This document shows, piece by piece, positions 1-7,873 of a stretch of DNA of 50,191 nt; position 1 is the stretch's first letter; every line of letters starts with the position of its first letter. Under the pieces are notes generated by a model. It worked only from the letters and a program-made list of their open reading frames with translations. It searched no databases and was not told the origin of the DNA. The DNA is taken from the NCBI RefSeq assembly GCF_043951865.1, contig NZ_JBINJF010000030.1, forward strand, positions 1-50,191, in the 5' to 3' direction. This DNA comes from JAMQKA01 sp043951865 (GTDB lineage: Bacteria > Bacteroidota > Rhodothermia > Balneolales > Balneolaceae). The translations under genes and the position numbers were made by a program.

Positions 1-25
1 ATTTTTATTCTCCATCCGCCCTGCA

Positions 26-153
26 GAAATTTTTGTGGAATACAGTGCCCGGAGCCGGAGCGTTAAGAAACCATTGCTGTTTGAGATCCGCGTTTCCCAG
101 CGGATCGAGTTCAATGGTTTTAGCGGAGGTGGAGGAAACGCCACAAAAATTTC
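26..153. repeat. Nested inverted repeat (cruciform-like, probable MITE or repeat remnant)
   Basis: Outer arms GAAATTTTTGTGG (26-38) and CCACAAAAATTTC (141-153) are perfect 13-bp complements. Inside them AAACCATTG (68-76) pairs with CAATGGTTT (112-120), and GATCCGC (85-91) pairs with GCGGATC (100-106). The nested symmetry is far beyond chance for about 130 bp. No ORF covers it. The window starts in or near the element, so its full extent is unknown. It may be an end of a mobile element or a structured intergenic repeat. Confidence 0.6.
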
Positions 154-265
154 TCCGCCGGCGATTTTTTTGGTTCGTTTTTTCATCGATGAAAAAATGA
201 ACAAGGAAAGATGATTAAGAAGCCTGAATATGAAACAGGAGACGATTTCCCCAACCGAGTTATCC

Positions 266-312
266 CTTTTGACTTGACCCAAAAGAACCAAAAATTAAAG
301 GCGATAAATGGG
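266..312 (+). repeat. Short dispersed repeat, copy 1 (CTTGACCCAAAAGAACC type)
   Basis: This ~47-bp stretch, with the core CTTGACCCAAAAGAACC followed by an A-rich run and GGCG, is similar to 13936-13984. A motif of this kind is, from memory, a common intergenic repeat in Bacteroidota-like genomes. The rest of 1-718 holds no gene that I can support: it is a repeat-rich, then AT-rich, leader region in front of the first pilin gene. Confidence 0.45.
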
Positions 313-573
313 CCAAACACTGCAGACTGCAATTTTTGCAACCCGCTTTCCTCTAACAGAAATCTTCCCGGTTAGCTTTGTGAAGTAGCCCGGTTGATAT
401 CATCGACCGCGAACGGCTTTGATCCCGCACGATTGAAACGGTCCATACATAAATATTAAAAAATTTTAATATTATAGTTGCATTTTAATTGTAGTTCACG
501 CATATTTTAAATGCGTTTTACGTTGGTCGATTAACAAAATCTAACATTAAGGGCAGGGCTTTTAAAATTGTAG

Positions 574-581
574 TATATTTG
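574..581 (+). promoter_or_regulatory. Putative -7 promoter box of the first pilin gene
   Basis: TATATTTG matches the Bacteroidota TAnnTTTG -7 consensus exactly and lies about 140 bp before the pilin start codon, in AT-rich DNA. No convincing TTTG -33 element is spaced correctly upstream, so the call rests on one box only. It would give a 5' UTR of roughly 130 nt. Confidence 0.4.
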
Positions 582-704
582 TAAATTGAAAAATGTAACA
601 TCTATAAACGCGCATGCTCTTGTAGCATGTAGTTGAAACAGAGTACAACGGTCGAATATCGGCTATTACCAAACAGAGTTTAACCTCTAATAAAAACAAA
701 ACCT

Positions 705-711
705 AAGGAGA
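705..711 (+). promoter_or_regulatory. Strong ribosome binding site of the first pilin gene
   Basis: AAGGAGA lies 7 nt before the ATG at 719. Most other genes in this window have weak or no Shine-Dalgarno sequences, so this strong site is notable. It fits a highly expressed major pilus subunit and fixes the start codon. Confidence 0.65.
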
Positions 712-718
712 TAGAATC

Positions 719-1147
719 ATGGGTCAACAACAACTCTTACTTATAATCCTCGTAACCATTATCGTGGGTATCGCCACGGTCGTGGCCATTAACACCTTCT
801 CAAGCGCTGCAGATAGTGCGAATCTGGATGCCGTTCGTCAGGACATAGCTTCCATTGCTGCTTCTGCTCAAGGCTACTACATGAAGCCAGATATGCTTGG
901 TGGTGGTGGTAAAGATTTTACTGATATGACGTTTGAGAACCTTGCATTTGCTGGTACCATTGTGGATGGAACACCCACTCAAGCTTACAATGAAAATGGT
1001 ACTTATGTTTTGAGTGGAGGTGCGCAGGGACAAATAACTATCACCGCATATCCTTCAAGCCAATATGGAGCAAATGATACTCCACCTGTTACCAATACTT
1101 CAGATCCAATTTCGGCAACTATAATGCCGGATCAGTTAAGCTATTAG
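719..1147 (+). CDS. Pilin-like protein, MGQQQ family (probable major subunit)
   Basis: This 142-residue protein has an N-terminal hydrophobic helix beginning MGQQQLLLIILVTIIV, followed by an amphipathic stretch with an A..D...I...AQ.YY pattern like the alpha-1 C-terminal half of type IV pilins. A GGGG-K-DF motif and a beta-rich, Gly/Thr/Asn-rich C-terminal half follow. The N-terminus is nearly identical to that of the protein at 2852-3235. The only possible prepilin cleavage site is Gly2, giving a two-residue leader. After it the order is Gln-Gln-Gln-Leu-Leu, so the Glu5 of canonical pilins is absent. There are no cysteines for a pilin disulfide loop. It has a strong RBS and is followed by a strong hairpin terminator, which suggests high expression. 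Assignment as the pilus subunit is inferred from this N-terminus and from the downstream pil-like genes. It could instead be a minor subunit or an inner-membrane accessory. Confidence 0.75.
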   Translation: MGQQQLLLIILVTIIVGIATVVAINTFSSAADSANLDAVRQDIASIAASAQGYYMKPDMLGGGGKDFTDMTFENLAFAGTIVDGTPTQAYNENGTYVLSGGAQGQITITAYPSSQYGANDTPPVTNTSDPISATIMPDQLSY

Positions 1148-1177
1148 TACTTAATTAGCTGAAGGAATACTTAGTGT

Positions 1178-1218
1178 AAGGGTTTTCATGCTGAATAAAA
1201 GTATGAAAACCCTTTTTT
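1178..1218 (+). terminator. Intrinsic terminator after the first pilin gene
   Basis: A perfect 12-bp stem (AAGGGTTTTCAT at 1178-1189, ATGAAAACCCTT at 1203-1214) with a 13-nt loop is followed by a T run. It lies between the pilin stop and the next start, so the pilin is probably made from an abundant short transcript, with read-through to the ligase-like gene. Confidence 0.85.
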
Positions 1219-1231
1219 ATTTCTATTGTTT

Positions 1232-2746
1232 ATGCTTATAAAAAAACGATTTAAATGGAATAGTTTTTACATCTGGATAATTATAGTGGTATTAGTAACT
1301 AGTTTTTCAATCACTAATGTCAGCTATTTCAATCAAAAAAAAATAGCACAAAGTGTTATTCTGTGCTTTAGTTCCATTCTCTTCGTCTATTTTCTCTATA
1401 AAACAAAACTTGTTGGACTAAACAGTAGGGTCTGGGTTGGGTTAACCATAATTTTAGTTTTTGGGACAGTCTCTTCAACATTAGCACCACTACCACAATG
1501 GGCTTTCCTGCAAGTGGGATGGTATCTATTGATAGGCCAATTATTATTCCTGTGTAGTTATCTATACCAAGAGGACAAAGAGCACTATATAAGAGTTGTA
1601 CTAATCGGCCTAATCGCATTATGTGTGCTTTATTTGACAAGAGTATATGCCGATTATATAACAGGATTACTTAATGACAACTGGACCACCTGGCCAGAAC
1701 AAAACAGGATTGAACTGCGCAAAAATGGAGTTCTTTTAAACCCTAGTGCGTACCTGGGATTTAATCACGTCCGGTTCTTTAACCATATCCAAACCTGGAC
1801 GTTACCGTTGCTTGCGTTTGCTTACCTCTATTTCAAGGATAGAATTATTCCGGGACTACAGTACCTGTTACTGTTTTTTATCAGTTCTTGGTGGATGCTT
1901 GTTTTTGCAGCGGACGCAAGAGGCACCATGGTGGCTTCAACTTTGGGCTTGTTAACTATTGTTATTCTATTTAGAAAGAGATGTATTCCTGTTGCCAAAG
2001 TCTACCTGATAACAGCTGCAGCTGGGCTGGTACTCTATTTGTCTCTTTTTCTACTACCCCAAAATGGGGGGAGAGAAATATTGTCAAGGTTCGGAGACAG
2101 TGGCAGGCTGGATGTTTGGTGGTTTACCATTGAGCAAATTATGAAACATCCCTTTTTGGGGCTGGGGCCGATGCATTTTTCTTATATGGGAATTAATCCC
2201 CCGTGGTCAACGCCCCACAATTTTATTTTACAAACTGCGGCGGAATGGGGTATACCGGCTGTTATCTTAGCTACGGTGCTGGTTACAGCAGGTTTAGTTA
2301 AATTCATCAAACAAAGTCTTCATTTGTCTGAAAATGAAATGGATCCGCGATGGTTGATGTGGCGAATTGCGCTCATCGCTTCTATTACCGCTGCTTTAGC
2401 TCATTCAATGGTCTCCGGGATATTTAATTCATCACTCAGTCAACTGTTATTTACTATCATCGGGGGCGCAATTATTGGGGAATATTTTCTCTGTTCAAAT
2501 AGGGAACTATTCAGAGAACGAACAAGGATTTCCTATATGACAATTATTATTATTGGTCTATTAGGGATAAATACGGTATTTGTGGGATACAGAGTGGCTT
2601 CAGATATCCCTCGTCTTAACGAACGAAAGAAGGAATTTTTCGAAAAGTTTGATACCCCATTCAAGTTATATCCACGTTTTTGGCATCAGGGCATGATTTA
2701 TGAAGATACCGCCGATCTTAATAAAGATGAACCCCAACATAACTGA
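1232..2746 (+). CDS. O-antigen ligase/PglL-type glycosyltransferase (candidate pilin O-oligosaccharyltransferase)
   Basis: This polytopic membrane protein of about 504 residues has many hydrophobic segments. Two motifs of the Wzy/WaaL/PglL superfamily are visible: an Arg in the ADARGTM motif after a transmembrane helix (about residue 230), and the TPHNFILQTAAEWG motif with its key His (about residue 329). A GLGPMHF segment precedes the His motif, as in O-antigen ligases. Family members transfer lipid-linked glycans in the periplasm to lipid A core, to growing chains or to pilins. It sits between two pilin-like genes, so a pilin-glycosylating role is a reasonable inference. ATG 1232 was chosen; an in-frame TTG at 1226 would add two residues, and neither has a clear RBS. 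Base composition is visibly more AT-rich than the pil genes downstream, as is the first pilin. It may be a WaaL-like or exopolysaccharide ligase instead. Confidence 0.75.
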   Translation: MLIKKRFKWNSFYIWIIIVVLVTSFSITNVSYFNQKKIAQSVILCFSSILFVYFLYKTKLVGLNSRVWVGLTIILVFGTVSSTLAPLPQWAFLQVGWYLLIGQLLFLCSYLYQEDKEHYIRVVLIGLIALCVLYLTRVYADYITGLLNDNWTTWPEQNRIELRKNGVLLNPSAYLGFNHVRFFNHIQTWTLPLLAFAYLYFKDRIIPGLQYLLLFFISSWWMLVFAADARGTMVASTLGLLTIVILFRKRCIPVAKVYLITAAAGLVLYLSLFLLPQNGGREILSRFGDSGRLDVWWFTIEQIMKHPFLGLGPMHFSYMGINPPWSTPHNFILQTAAEWGIPAVILATVLVTAGLVKFIKQSLHLSENEMDPRWLMWRIALIASITAALAHSMVSGIFNSSLSQLLFTIIGGAIIGEYFLCSNRELFRERTRISYMTIIIIGLLGINTVFVGYRVASDIPRLNERKKEFFEKFDTPFKLYPRFWHQGMIYEDTADLNKDEPQHN

Positions 2747-2851
2747 AATTGAAAATTCTAATTAAACCTGGATTAAATCCTGCTAATAATACTGGTTATT
2801 AAAATACAATTGAATATTATTTAGTAGATGATCTCTTAAACGTGAAGACTT

Positions 2852-3235
2852 ATGGGTCAACAACAAATTCTGTTAGTAATCCTGGTTACGGTAATTGTGG
2901 CTGTTGCTACCATTATTGCCATTGATACGTTGCAGGAATCACGGAAAAGCGCCAACGAGGATGCCGTACAGCAGGATATATTGCTGATTCTCGGCGAAGC
3001 CCAGGCGTACTATTTCCGGAATGCTTCCCTGCAGGGAGGCGGCCGCAGTTTTGACAATATCGGGATCGGGGATATCAGCATCGGAGACTCTACGGCAAAT
3101 GGCACATACGCCGTATCCGGTAGTGGAAATACGCTGACCGTGGAGGGCACCGGCACAGATGAAGGGGTATTCCTGCGGGCCATCGCCGAGCTGCAGGGCG
3201 ATGATTTCCAGGTACAGTGGGAGTATGAAGAGTAA
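2852..3235 (+). CDS. Pilin-like protein, MGQQQ family, second copy
   Basis: This 127-residue paralogue of the product of 719-1147 starts with MGQQQILLVILVTVIV. The two align through the SAN-x-DAV-x-QDI segment, the AQ-x-YY motif, the LxGGGxxF motif and a NGTY-x-x-SG motif, and then diverge. The C-terminus is acidic (VQWEYEE). As in the first copy there is no classical leader, no Glu5 and no cysteine pair. There is only a weak purine stretch (GAAG) before the ATG, unlike the strong RBS of the first copy, which suggests lower expression and a minor-pilin role. The gene follows the ligase-like gene by 105 bp of AT-rich DNA that may hold its own promoter. The pair probably arose by duplication around the ligase gene. 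Confidence 0.72.
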   Translation: MGQQQILLVILVTVIVAVATIIAIDTLQESRKSANEDAVQQDILLILGEAQAYYFRNASLQGGGRSFDNIGIGDISIGDSTANGTYAVSGSGNTLTVEGTGTDEGVFLRAIAELQGDDFQVQWEYEE

Positions 3236-3486
3236 GCGGCATACTCTTGGTGGTTATGAGGCATCATATAATGTGAAACAGGAGATTATTTCCCAAAAAT
3301 ACTTGCGACAAATTCGGGATAAACAGCCCTCTCCTTTCAGGGAAAGCACTTTTTATTTGTAACAAAGCCATTTTCTTTGCATCATATCATATAATAAATC
3401 TACAATTAAACCTTAGAACGGTTATTATTGGTGAGCAGTGGGGTATCCTCTCGGTACTGTGAGTTGGCACGGGTTGGCAGAACTTT

Positions 3487-3525
3487 CAACCTGTAACCTT
3501 CAACATACAACCTGCAACCTTCAAC
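3487..3525. repeat. Tandem 18-bp direct repeat upstream of pilC
   Basis: CAACCTGTAACCTTCAAC (3487-3504) and CAACCTGCAACCTTCAAC (3508-3525) differ at one base and are separated by ATA, ending 18 bp before the pilC-like start. The interval 3236-3543 holds no other gene. A short 5-bp hairpin near 3334-3360 with a T-rich tail is too weak to call a terminator. Confidence 0.55.
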
Positions 3526-3543
3526 CGATTTACAATCTTACAG

Positions 3544-4890
3544 ATGGCACAATTCAGACTTAAGGCAACATCCGCCCAGGGCAAGATGATTAAAACGGAG
3601 TTTGAGGCCGACTCCAAAAAGGAAGCAGAAAAAAAAGTTGATAAAATCTCCCGCAACAACGGCCTGAAGGTCCACTCCATCGACAAGAAGGAGACCTATA
3701 TCTACAAGGTCAAGAAGGGAGCAAACAAAGAGGTAAAGGGGGAACAGGAGGCCTACAGCAAGGAGGAACTGGAGAAGGCGCTGGTCAAGCTGGGCTACAA
3801 GGTCATAAGCATCAATAAAAAGTGGTTTGACTGGAAGGGCGGCGTTCCCCAGAAAGAGGTGGTGACGTTTATAAGACTCTCGGCCGACCTGTTGAAACAG
3901 CAGCTCAGCTTTGATGAAATTCTCAACCTGCTTCAGGAAGATACCCAGAACAAGCGGATGAAGGAGGTCATCCGGCAGATCCAGAAAGACCTCAAGGATG
4001 GGAAAGAGGGATCGGAGGTATACGGCAAGCATGAGGATGTATTCGGCAAATTTGCCGCCTACATGCTGAGCGTGGCGTCCACCAGTGGTAACATGGCGCA
4101 GGTGTTTGAAAGTACGGCCAAGTTCCTTGAGCGGGATGCCGAGTTTAAAAAGAATTTACGCCGCTCGCTCATGATGCCCACAATCACCGTGATTGCCGTT
4201 ATCGGGGTGGTCCTGTTTTACGTGGGCTATATATTCCCCGAAATGGCGGGCGTATTCCTGGAGATGGATATCAACCTGGAGCAGCAGGCCCCGATGACGG
4301 CCGCCACGCTCGACTGGAGCGCGTGGCTGCAGAATAACTGGCTCCTGATCACCCTGGCGCATATCCTCCCGATTGCCGGTTTTGTCTATTTTATCAAGAC
4401 GCCCAAAGGCAAGCTGCTGCTCGACAAGCACATCACCAAGCTGCCCGTGATGGGAGACCTGATGCACAAGACGAGTATTGAGATATTTTCACGGGTGTTC
4501 TATACCCTCTACAGCGGGTCCGGGCAAAATATTGAAGTGATCAAAGTGGCGGCGGAGGCGTGCCGCAACAAGTACATGGAAAAGCAGATAAAAGAGGTGG
4601 CCATCAAGATGATGCTGAAGGAGGGTGCCGGTCTGATCGAGTCGCTCAAGGCGACGGGGGTGTTCACTAATACCGCCATCAGCCGTTTTAAGCTGGGGGC
4701 CGAATCGGGGGCTCTCCGGGAAAATGCCCAGCAGCTGGCCGAGTATTATGAGATACAGACCACCTATAAGATGGAGTCTGTCATCGATCTGATCAGCCTG
4801 TTTGTCAACCTCTTCATTATGGTTGCGTTGATTGCCATTACCATCGTATCATCCGAGTCGGCATTGATTAAGCCGCAGTCAGGCATGTAA
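3544..4890 (+). CDS. pilC: Type IV pilus inner-membrane platform protein PilC (GspF family)
   Basis: This 448-residue platform protein of the GspF/PilC family couples the assembly ATPase to pilin insertion in the inner membrane. The first GspF repeat starts near residue 105 (EVVTFIRLSADLLKQQLSFDEIL). Hydrophobic helices lie near 215-240 and 260-285, the second GspF repeat follows (FSRVFYTLYSGSGQNIEVIKVAAEACRN begins near 315), and a final membrane segment lies near 415-440. The N-terminus is unusual: the short domain normally present once appears twice. Residues about 3-46 and 51-95 share the pattern of an aromatic strand, a Gly, an SKKEAEK/SKEELEK helix and a final strand ending in V-x-SI. 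It is the first of the conserved pil-like genes and is followed 123 bp later by the PilB gene. The family assignment is firm; pilus rather than type II secretion is preferred because a PilT gene is nearby. Confidence 0.9.
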   Translation: MAQFRLKATSAQGKMIKTEFEADSKKEAEKKVDKISRNNGLKVHSIDKKETYIYKVKKGANKEVKGEQEAYSKEELEKALVKLGYKVISINKKWFDWKGGVPQKEVVTFIRLSADLLKQQLSFDEILNLLQEDTQNKRMKEVIRQIQKDLKDGKEGSEVYGKHEDVFGKFAAYMLSVASTSGNMAQVFESTAKFLERDAEFKKNLRRSLMMPTITVIAVIGVVLFYVGYIFPEMAGVFLEMDINLEQQAPMTAATLDWSAWLQNNWLLITLAHILPIAGFVYFIKTPKGKLLLDKHITKLPVMGDLMHKTSIEIFSRVFYTLYSGSGQNIEVIKVAAEACRNKYMEKQIKEVAIKMMLKEGAGLIESLKATGVFTNTAISRFKLGAESGALRENAQQLAEYYEIQTTYKMESVIDLISLFVNLFIMVALIAITIVSSESALIKPQSGM

Positions 4891-5013
4891 GAGGAACCTG
4901 AAACGATCTGTGCCTCTATTTTGCAGTCAAAAGATATTGACCATTCAATTATTCGGCAGGTATGGCCGGCTCTGCTTTAAAAATGGAATTTTGGATTTGT
5001 TAATGAACCATCA

Positions 5014-6792
5014 ATGGGCAAGGTAAACACCCGCAGACATATCGGCAATATTCTGCTTAACCGCGGAGTCATAGACGAGGAGCAGCTGAATATTGCCAAT
5101 TCCATCCTCGAGGAAGAGCCGGATTCAACCAACCGGCGGCTGGGACAGATTTTGTACCAGGACCTGGGACTGGATCGCCACCAGGTGATGAAGGAAATTG
5201 CCAGTATCTACGCCTTTGACGAGGTTTTTGAAGGAGTTCAAAGAATAGAACCCGACGTCATAGAGGAGATCAAGGAAAATATTGAGCAGCTTCCGCAGGA
5301 GATCATCGATGAGCTTGTCCACCAAAAGGCGGTGCCCCTGCAAAAAGATCAAAATGAGTTGACGATTGCAGCGGCCGATCCCTCCGATCCAACCCTTTCG
5401 AATATTATTTCGCGGCTGAATTTCAAGCATTTCGAAATTTTTTATTGCCGCTACGAACTTGTTGAGCAGATCCTGACCGAGGTCTACGAGCAGAAAAACG
5501 AATTCCTGGACCTGCTGGAAGAGATTGAATATGAAGAGCCCGACCTGCAGGAGTCCGACGAGGACCAGATCGACGAGGAGGAGATCGACGCGGAGATCAA
5601 CCAGAGCATGCTCAACTCCCTGGTGGAGGGGATGCTCGTTGAGGCTGTGCGGCAGGGAGTCAGCGATATCCATATCGTGCCCACCGGTGCCGCATCAACC
5701 GACATCCGGTTCAGGATCGACGGAAAGCTGCAGATGTGGCATGAGCAGAAAAATGTGAAGCCGGAGGCGATATCCGCCGTGGTAAAAGACAAAACCAGGA
5801 ATGTGGACCGTTTTGAACGGGACGCCTCCCAGGATGGATTTATCCAGCGCGTGGTTGACAACCACAGCATCCGGTACCGGGTTTCCATCATGCCGATGGT
5901 GGGAAAACAGTTTGAACGGAAATTTGAATCTATCGTAATCCGGATTCTGGATGATCGAAAAGTGATTACCGATCTCGAAAAACTCGGCCTGCAGACCAAG
6001 GCGAAAGAGGATTTTGTAAAAGCGATCGAAAAACCGTCCGGTATTGTCATTGTAACGGGTCCCACGGGCAGCGGTAAGTCCACCACCCTGGTTGCGGCGC
6101 TTTACTACGTGATCGACCCGGCTGTAAATGTACTTACGGTAGAGGACCCGGTGGAATACCTGATAGAGGGAGCCCGACAGCTGAAGCTCAGCAACCACAT
6201 GACGTTTGACCAGGCGATGCGCGGTATTTTGCGGCACGACCCCGATATTGTGTTGGTCGGTGAGATACGGGACCTTAAGACGGCCGAAATCGCTATCAAG
6301 CTCGCGAACACCGGGCACCTTACCTTTTCAACCCTGCACACGAACGACGCCCCCAGTGCCATCTCCCGGCTCTACAAGATGGGCGTGGAGCCTTTTTTGA
6401 TTGCCAATGCCGTAAACCTGATTATGGCACAGCGATTGGTACGGAGACTGTGCAGCAAATGTAAAGAGGAGTATGAGCCCCATCCCGAGACCGCAAAAGG
6501 GATCGGGTTTACCGAAGAGGAGATCCAGCAGACCACGTTTTATCGCGCAGTGGGATGCAATGAATGCAACGACATCGGCTACAAGGGCCGGGCGGCTATC
6601 ATGGAGGCGCTCTATTTTGACAAGGAGATCCGCAGCATGATCCTGGAATCCGGCAGCGAAATCGACGAAATGGGCATAAAGGAATACGCGATGAGCCAGG
6701 GTATGCTGAGCCTGCGTGGTTCCGGGCGCGAGCGGATCAAGTCGGGGATTACAAGCATAGAAGAGGTCATGGCGATAACAATAGAAGATTGA
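5014..6792 (+). CDS. pilB: Type IV pilus assembly ATPase PilB (GspE family)
   Basis: This 592-residue hexameric secretion ATPase would power pilus extension from the cytoplasmic face. Residues about 7-155 form a GspE/MshEN-like N-terminal region with two repeats of the form (R/H)-(I/L)-G-x-(I)-L followed by a helix, the layout used by c-di-GMP-binding MshEN domains. A strongly acidic linker (about 168-195) follows. The ATPase core has Walker A GPTGSGKS (349-356), an Asp-box/Walker B region DPDIVLVGEIRD (about 409-420) and a His box STLHTND. A Zn-binding tetracysteine motif is complete (C480, C483, C515, C518), as in PilB/GspE but not PilT. The length is normal. A possible terminator follows at 6833. 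ATG 5014 is preceded by no clear RBS. Confidence 0.93.
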   Translation: MGKVNTRRHIGNILLNRGVIDEEQLNIANSILEEEPDSTNRRLGQILYQDLGLDRHQVMKEIASIYAFDEVFEGVQRIEPDVIEEIKENIEQLPQEIIDELVHQKAVPLQKDQNELTIAAADPSDPTLSNIISRLNFKHFEIFYCRYELVEQILTEVYEQKNEFLDLLEEIEYEEPDLQESDEDQIDEEEIDAEINQSMLNSLVEGMLVEAVRQGVSDIHIVPTGAASTDIRFRIDGKLQMWHEQKNVKPEAISAVVKDKTRNVDRFERDASQDGFIQRVVDNHSIRYRVSIMPMVGKQFERKFESIVIRILDDRKVITDLEKLGLQTKAKEDFVKAIEKPSGIVIVTGPTGSGKSTTLVAALYYVIDPAVNVLTVEDPVEYLIEGARQLKLSNHMTFDQAMRGILRHDPDIVLVGEIRDLKTAEIAIKLANTGHLTFSTLHTNDAPSAISRLYKMGVEPFLIANAVNLIMAQRLVRRLCSKCKEEYEPHPETAKGIGFTEEEIQQTTFYRAVGCNECNDIGYKGRAAIMEALYFDKEIRSMILESGSEIDEMGIKEYAMSQGMLSLRGSGRERIKSGITSIEEVMAITIED

Positions 6793-6832
6793 GAAAACCT
6801 GGGCAGATGAAGCTGCGATGTTATATCGGCAC

Positions 6833-6857
6833 CCCGGAAAGAAATACCCCGGGTTTT
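6833..6857 (+). terminator. Possible short terminator after pilB
   Basis: CCCGG (6833-6837) pairs with CCGGG (6849-6853) and is followed directly by TTTT. The stem is only 5 bp but all G-C. It lies 40 bp after the pilB stop. Confidence 0.4.
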
Positions 6858-7041
6858 ATCATGGAAACCGCATAAGTGCCAATATTATATTACATTAATG
6901 AAACCAAATTTAATTGATAAAATTGATCCGAATAGTTTTACTATTACAAAAGATGCGTGGTTATTTAACAAAGGCTTGCATAACCAGAGCCATAATCCAT
7001 CCTGAGTTGTAAAATAGGGGTCAATTTAAAGAGCGAATATT

Positions 7042-7545
7042 ATGATTGAAGATGGTCAAACCGAACGTGATGTTACGCCTGAGTACATCCGTAGATTTTT
7101 AAAGGAACCTCCCTTACTGCTGAGGAATTTTCATTACGAAGATACGATGGAGTTTTTAAACCTGGGGGTCGAAGAGCGATTTCTGCAGGATGATGTCATC
7201 ATCAATGAATCCGAGTATGTGAATTCAGCCTACCTGATAGCAGAGGGGAAAGTGACTATCTGGAAAGATAATATACAGCTGGCGGTACTTTCGGAAGGAA
7301 ACTTTTTGGGAGAAACATTTCTGTTCAGCAAAAACAACCGGATGGCCAAAGTGGTTTCGGAGGGGGAAAGCCTGCTGCTGCAATTCAAACGGTATGACGC
7401 TTTGAACTTCTTCCGTAAAAAACCTGAAAAACTCTTCAATATTTTCACCCGCAACATCATTGAAATTCAGCAAAAAAAGATTAGCAACATGAATGTCCAG
7501 CTGCTGAAGCTAAAAAAACGGCTGCTGAATGACGCAGGCTGGTAA
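7042..7545 (+). CDS. Stand-alone cyclic nucleotide-binding domain protein
   Basis: This 167-residue soluble protein holds a single CRP-like cNMP-binding beta-roll (about residues 30-125). The usual landmarks are present: AYLIAEGKVTIW early in the roll, then the phosphate-binding cassette region FLGETFLFSKNNRMAKV with its Gly-Glu and Arg. A helical tail rich in Lys/Leu/Gln closes the protein. There is no helix-turn-helix, kinase or channel segment, so it is not a transcription factor of the CRP type. It lies between pilB and pilT on the same strand, so a regulatory role on the motor ATPases is a reasonable guess but not shown. Whether it binds cAMP, another nucleotide or nothing cannot be told from the sequence. 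The start is supported only by a weak AAAGAG upstream. Confidence 0.8.
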   Translation: MIEDGQTERDVTPEYIRRFLKEPPLLLRNFHYEDTMEFLNLGVEERFLQDDVIINESEYVNSAYLIAEGKVTIWKDNIQLAVLSEGNFLGETFLFSKNNRMAKVVSEGESLLLQFKRYDALNFFRKKPEKLFNIFTRNIIEIQQKKISNMNVQLLKLKKRLLNDAGW

Positions 7546-7873
7546 TCTCCTTACCGGCTGGAGTCTTGCCGGGCATCTCTTTTATATGCACTCATTTATT
7601 AAAACGATTTAACTTTTTTTATCGATTTTAAACAGTAACCTTTCTGAGTCGGGAAATTCCCTTAAAAAGGGTTGAACATTAGAGTTTTTTAATATTGTTC
7701 TTTTTTTCTATACTAGAGCGTACTCTTTTGAAAAACTGTCTGTAAATGAAAGTGTTCAATTTTACAATTTTTAGATACATCATCTTGTATTAACAAATAT
7801 CGTTGGTTGTTTCGTAACCACATTTTGTTAAAACATTTCTTCAGACTGAAAACGGTATAACAAATAATAATCT
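7546..7873. other. AT-rich intergenic stretch before pilT
   Basis: No gene is seen in these 328 bp. The DNA is strongly AT-rich, with T runs and a small CCCTT/AAGGG hairpin near 7659-7671. It probably holds a promoter for the pilT-to-secretin run, but no box is clear enough to place. Confidence 0.4.

Noticed and set aside
3487..3525. Possible CRISPR-like direct repeats
   Set aside because: There are only two units, the 3-bp spacer is too short and no cas genes are near.
7042..7545. CRP/FNR transcription factor
   Set aside because: The cNMP-binding roll is present but no helix-turn-helix domain follows.
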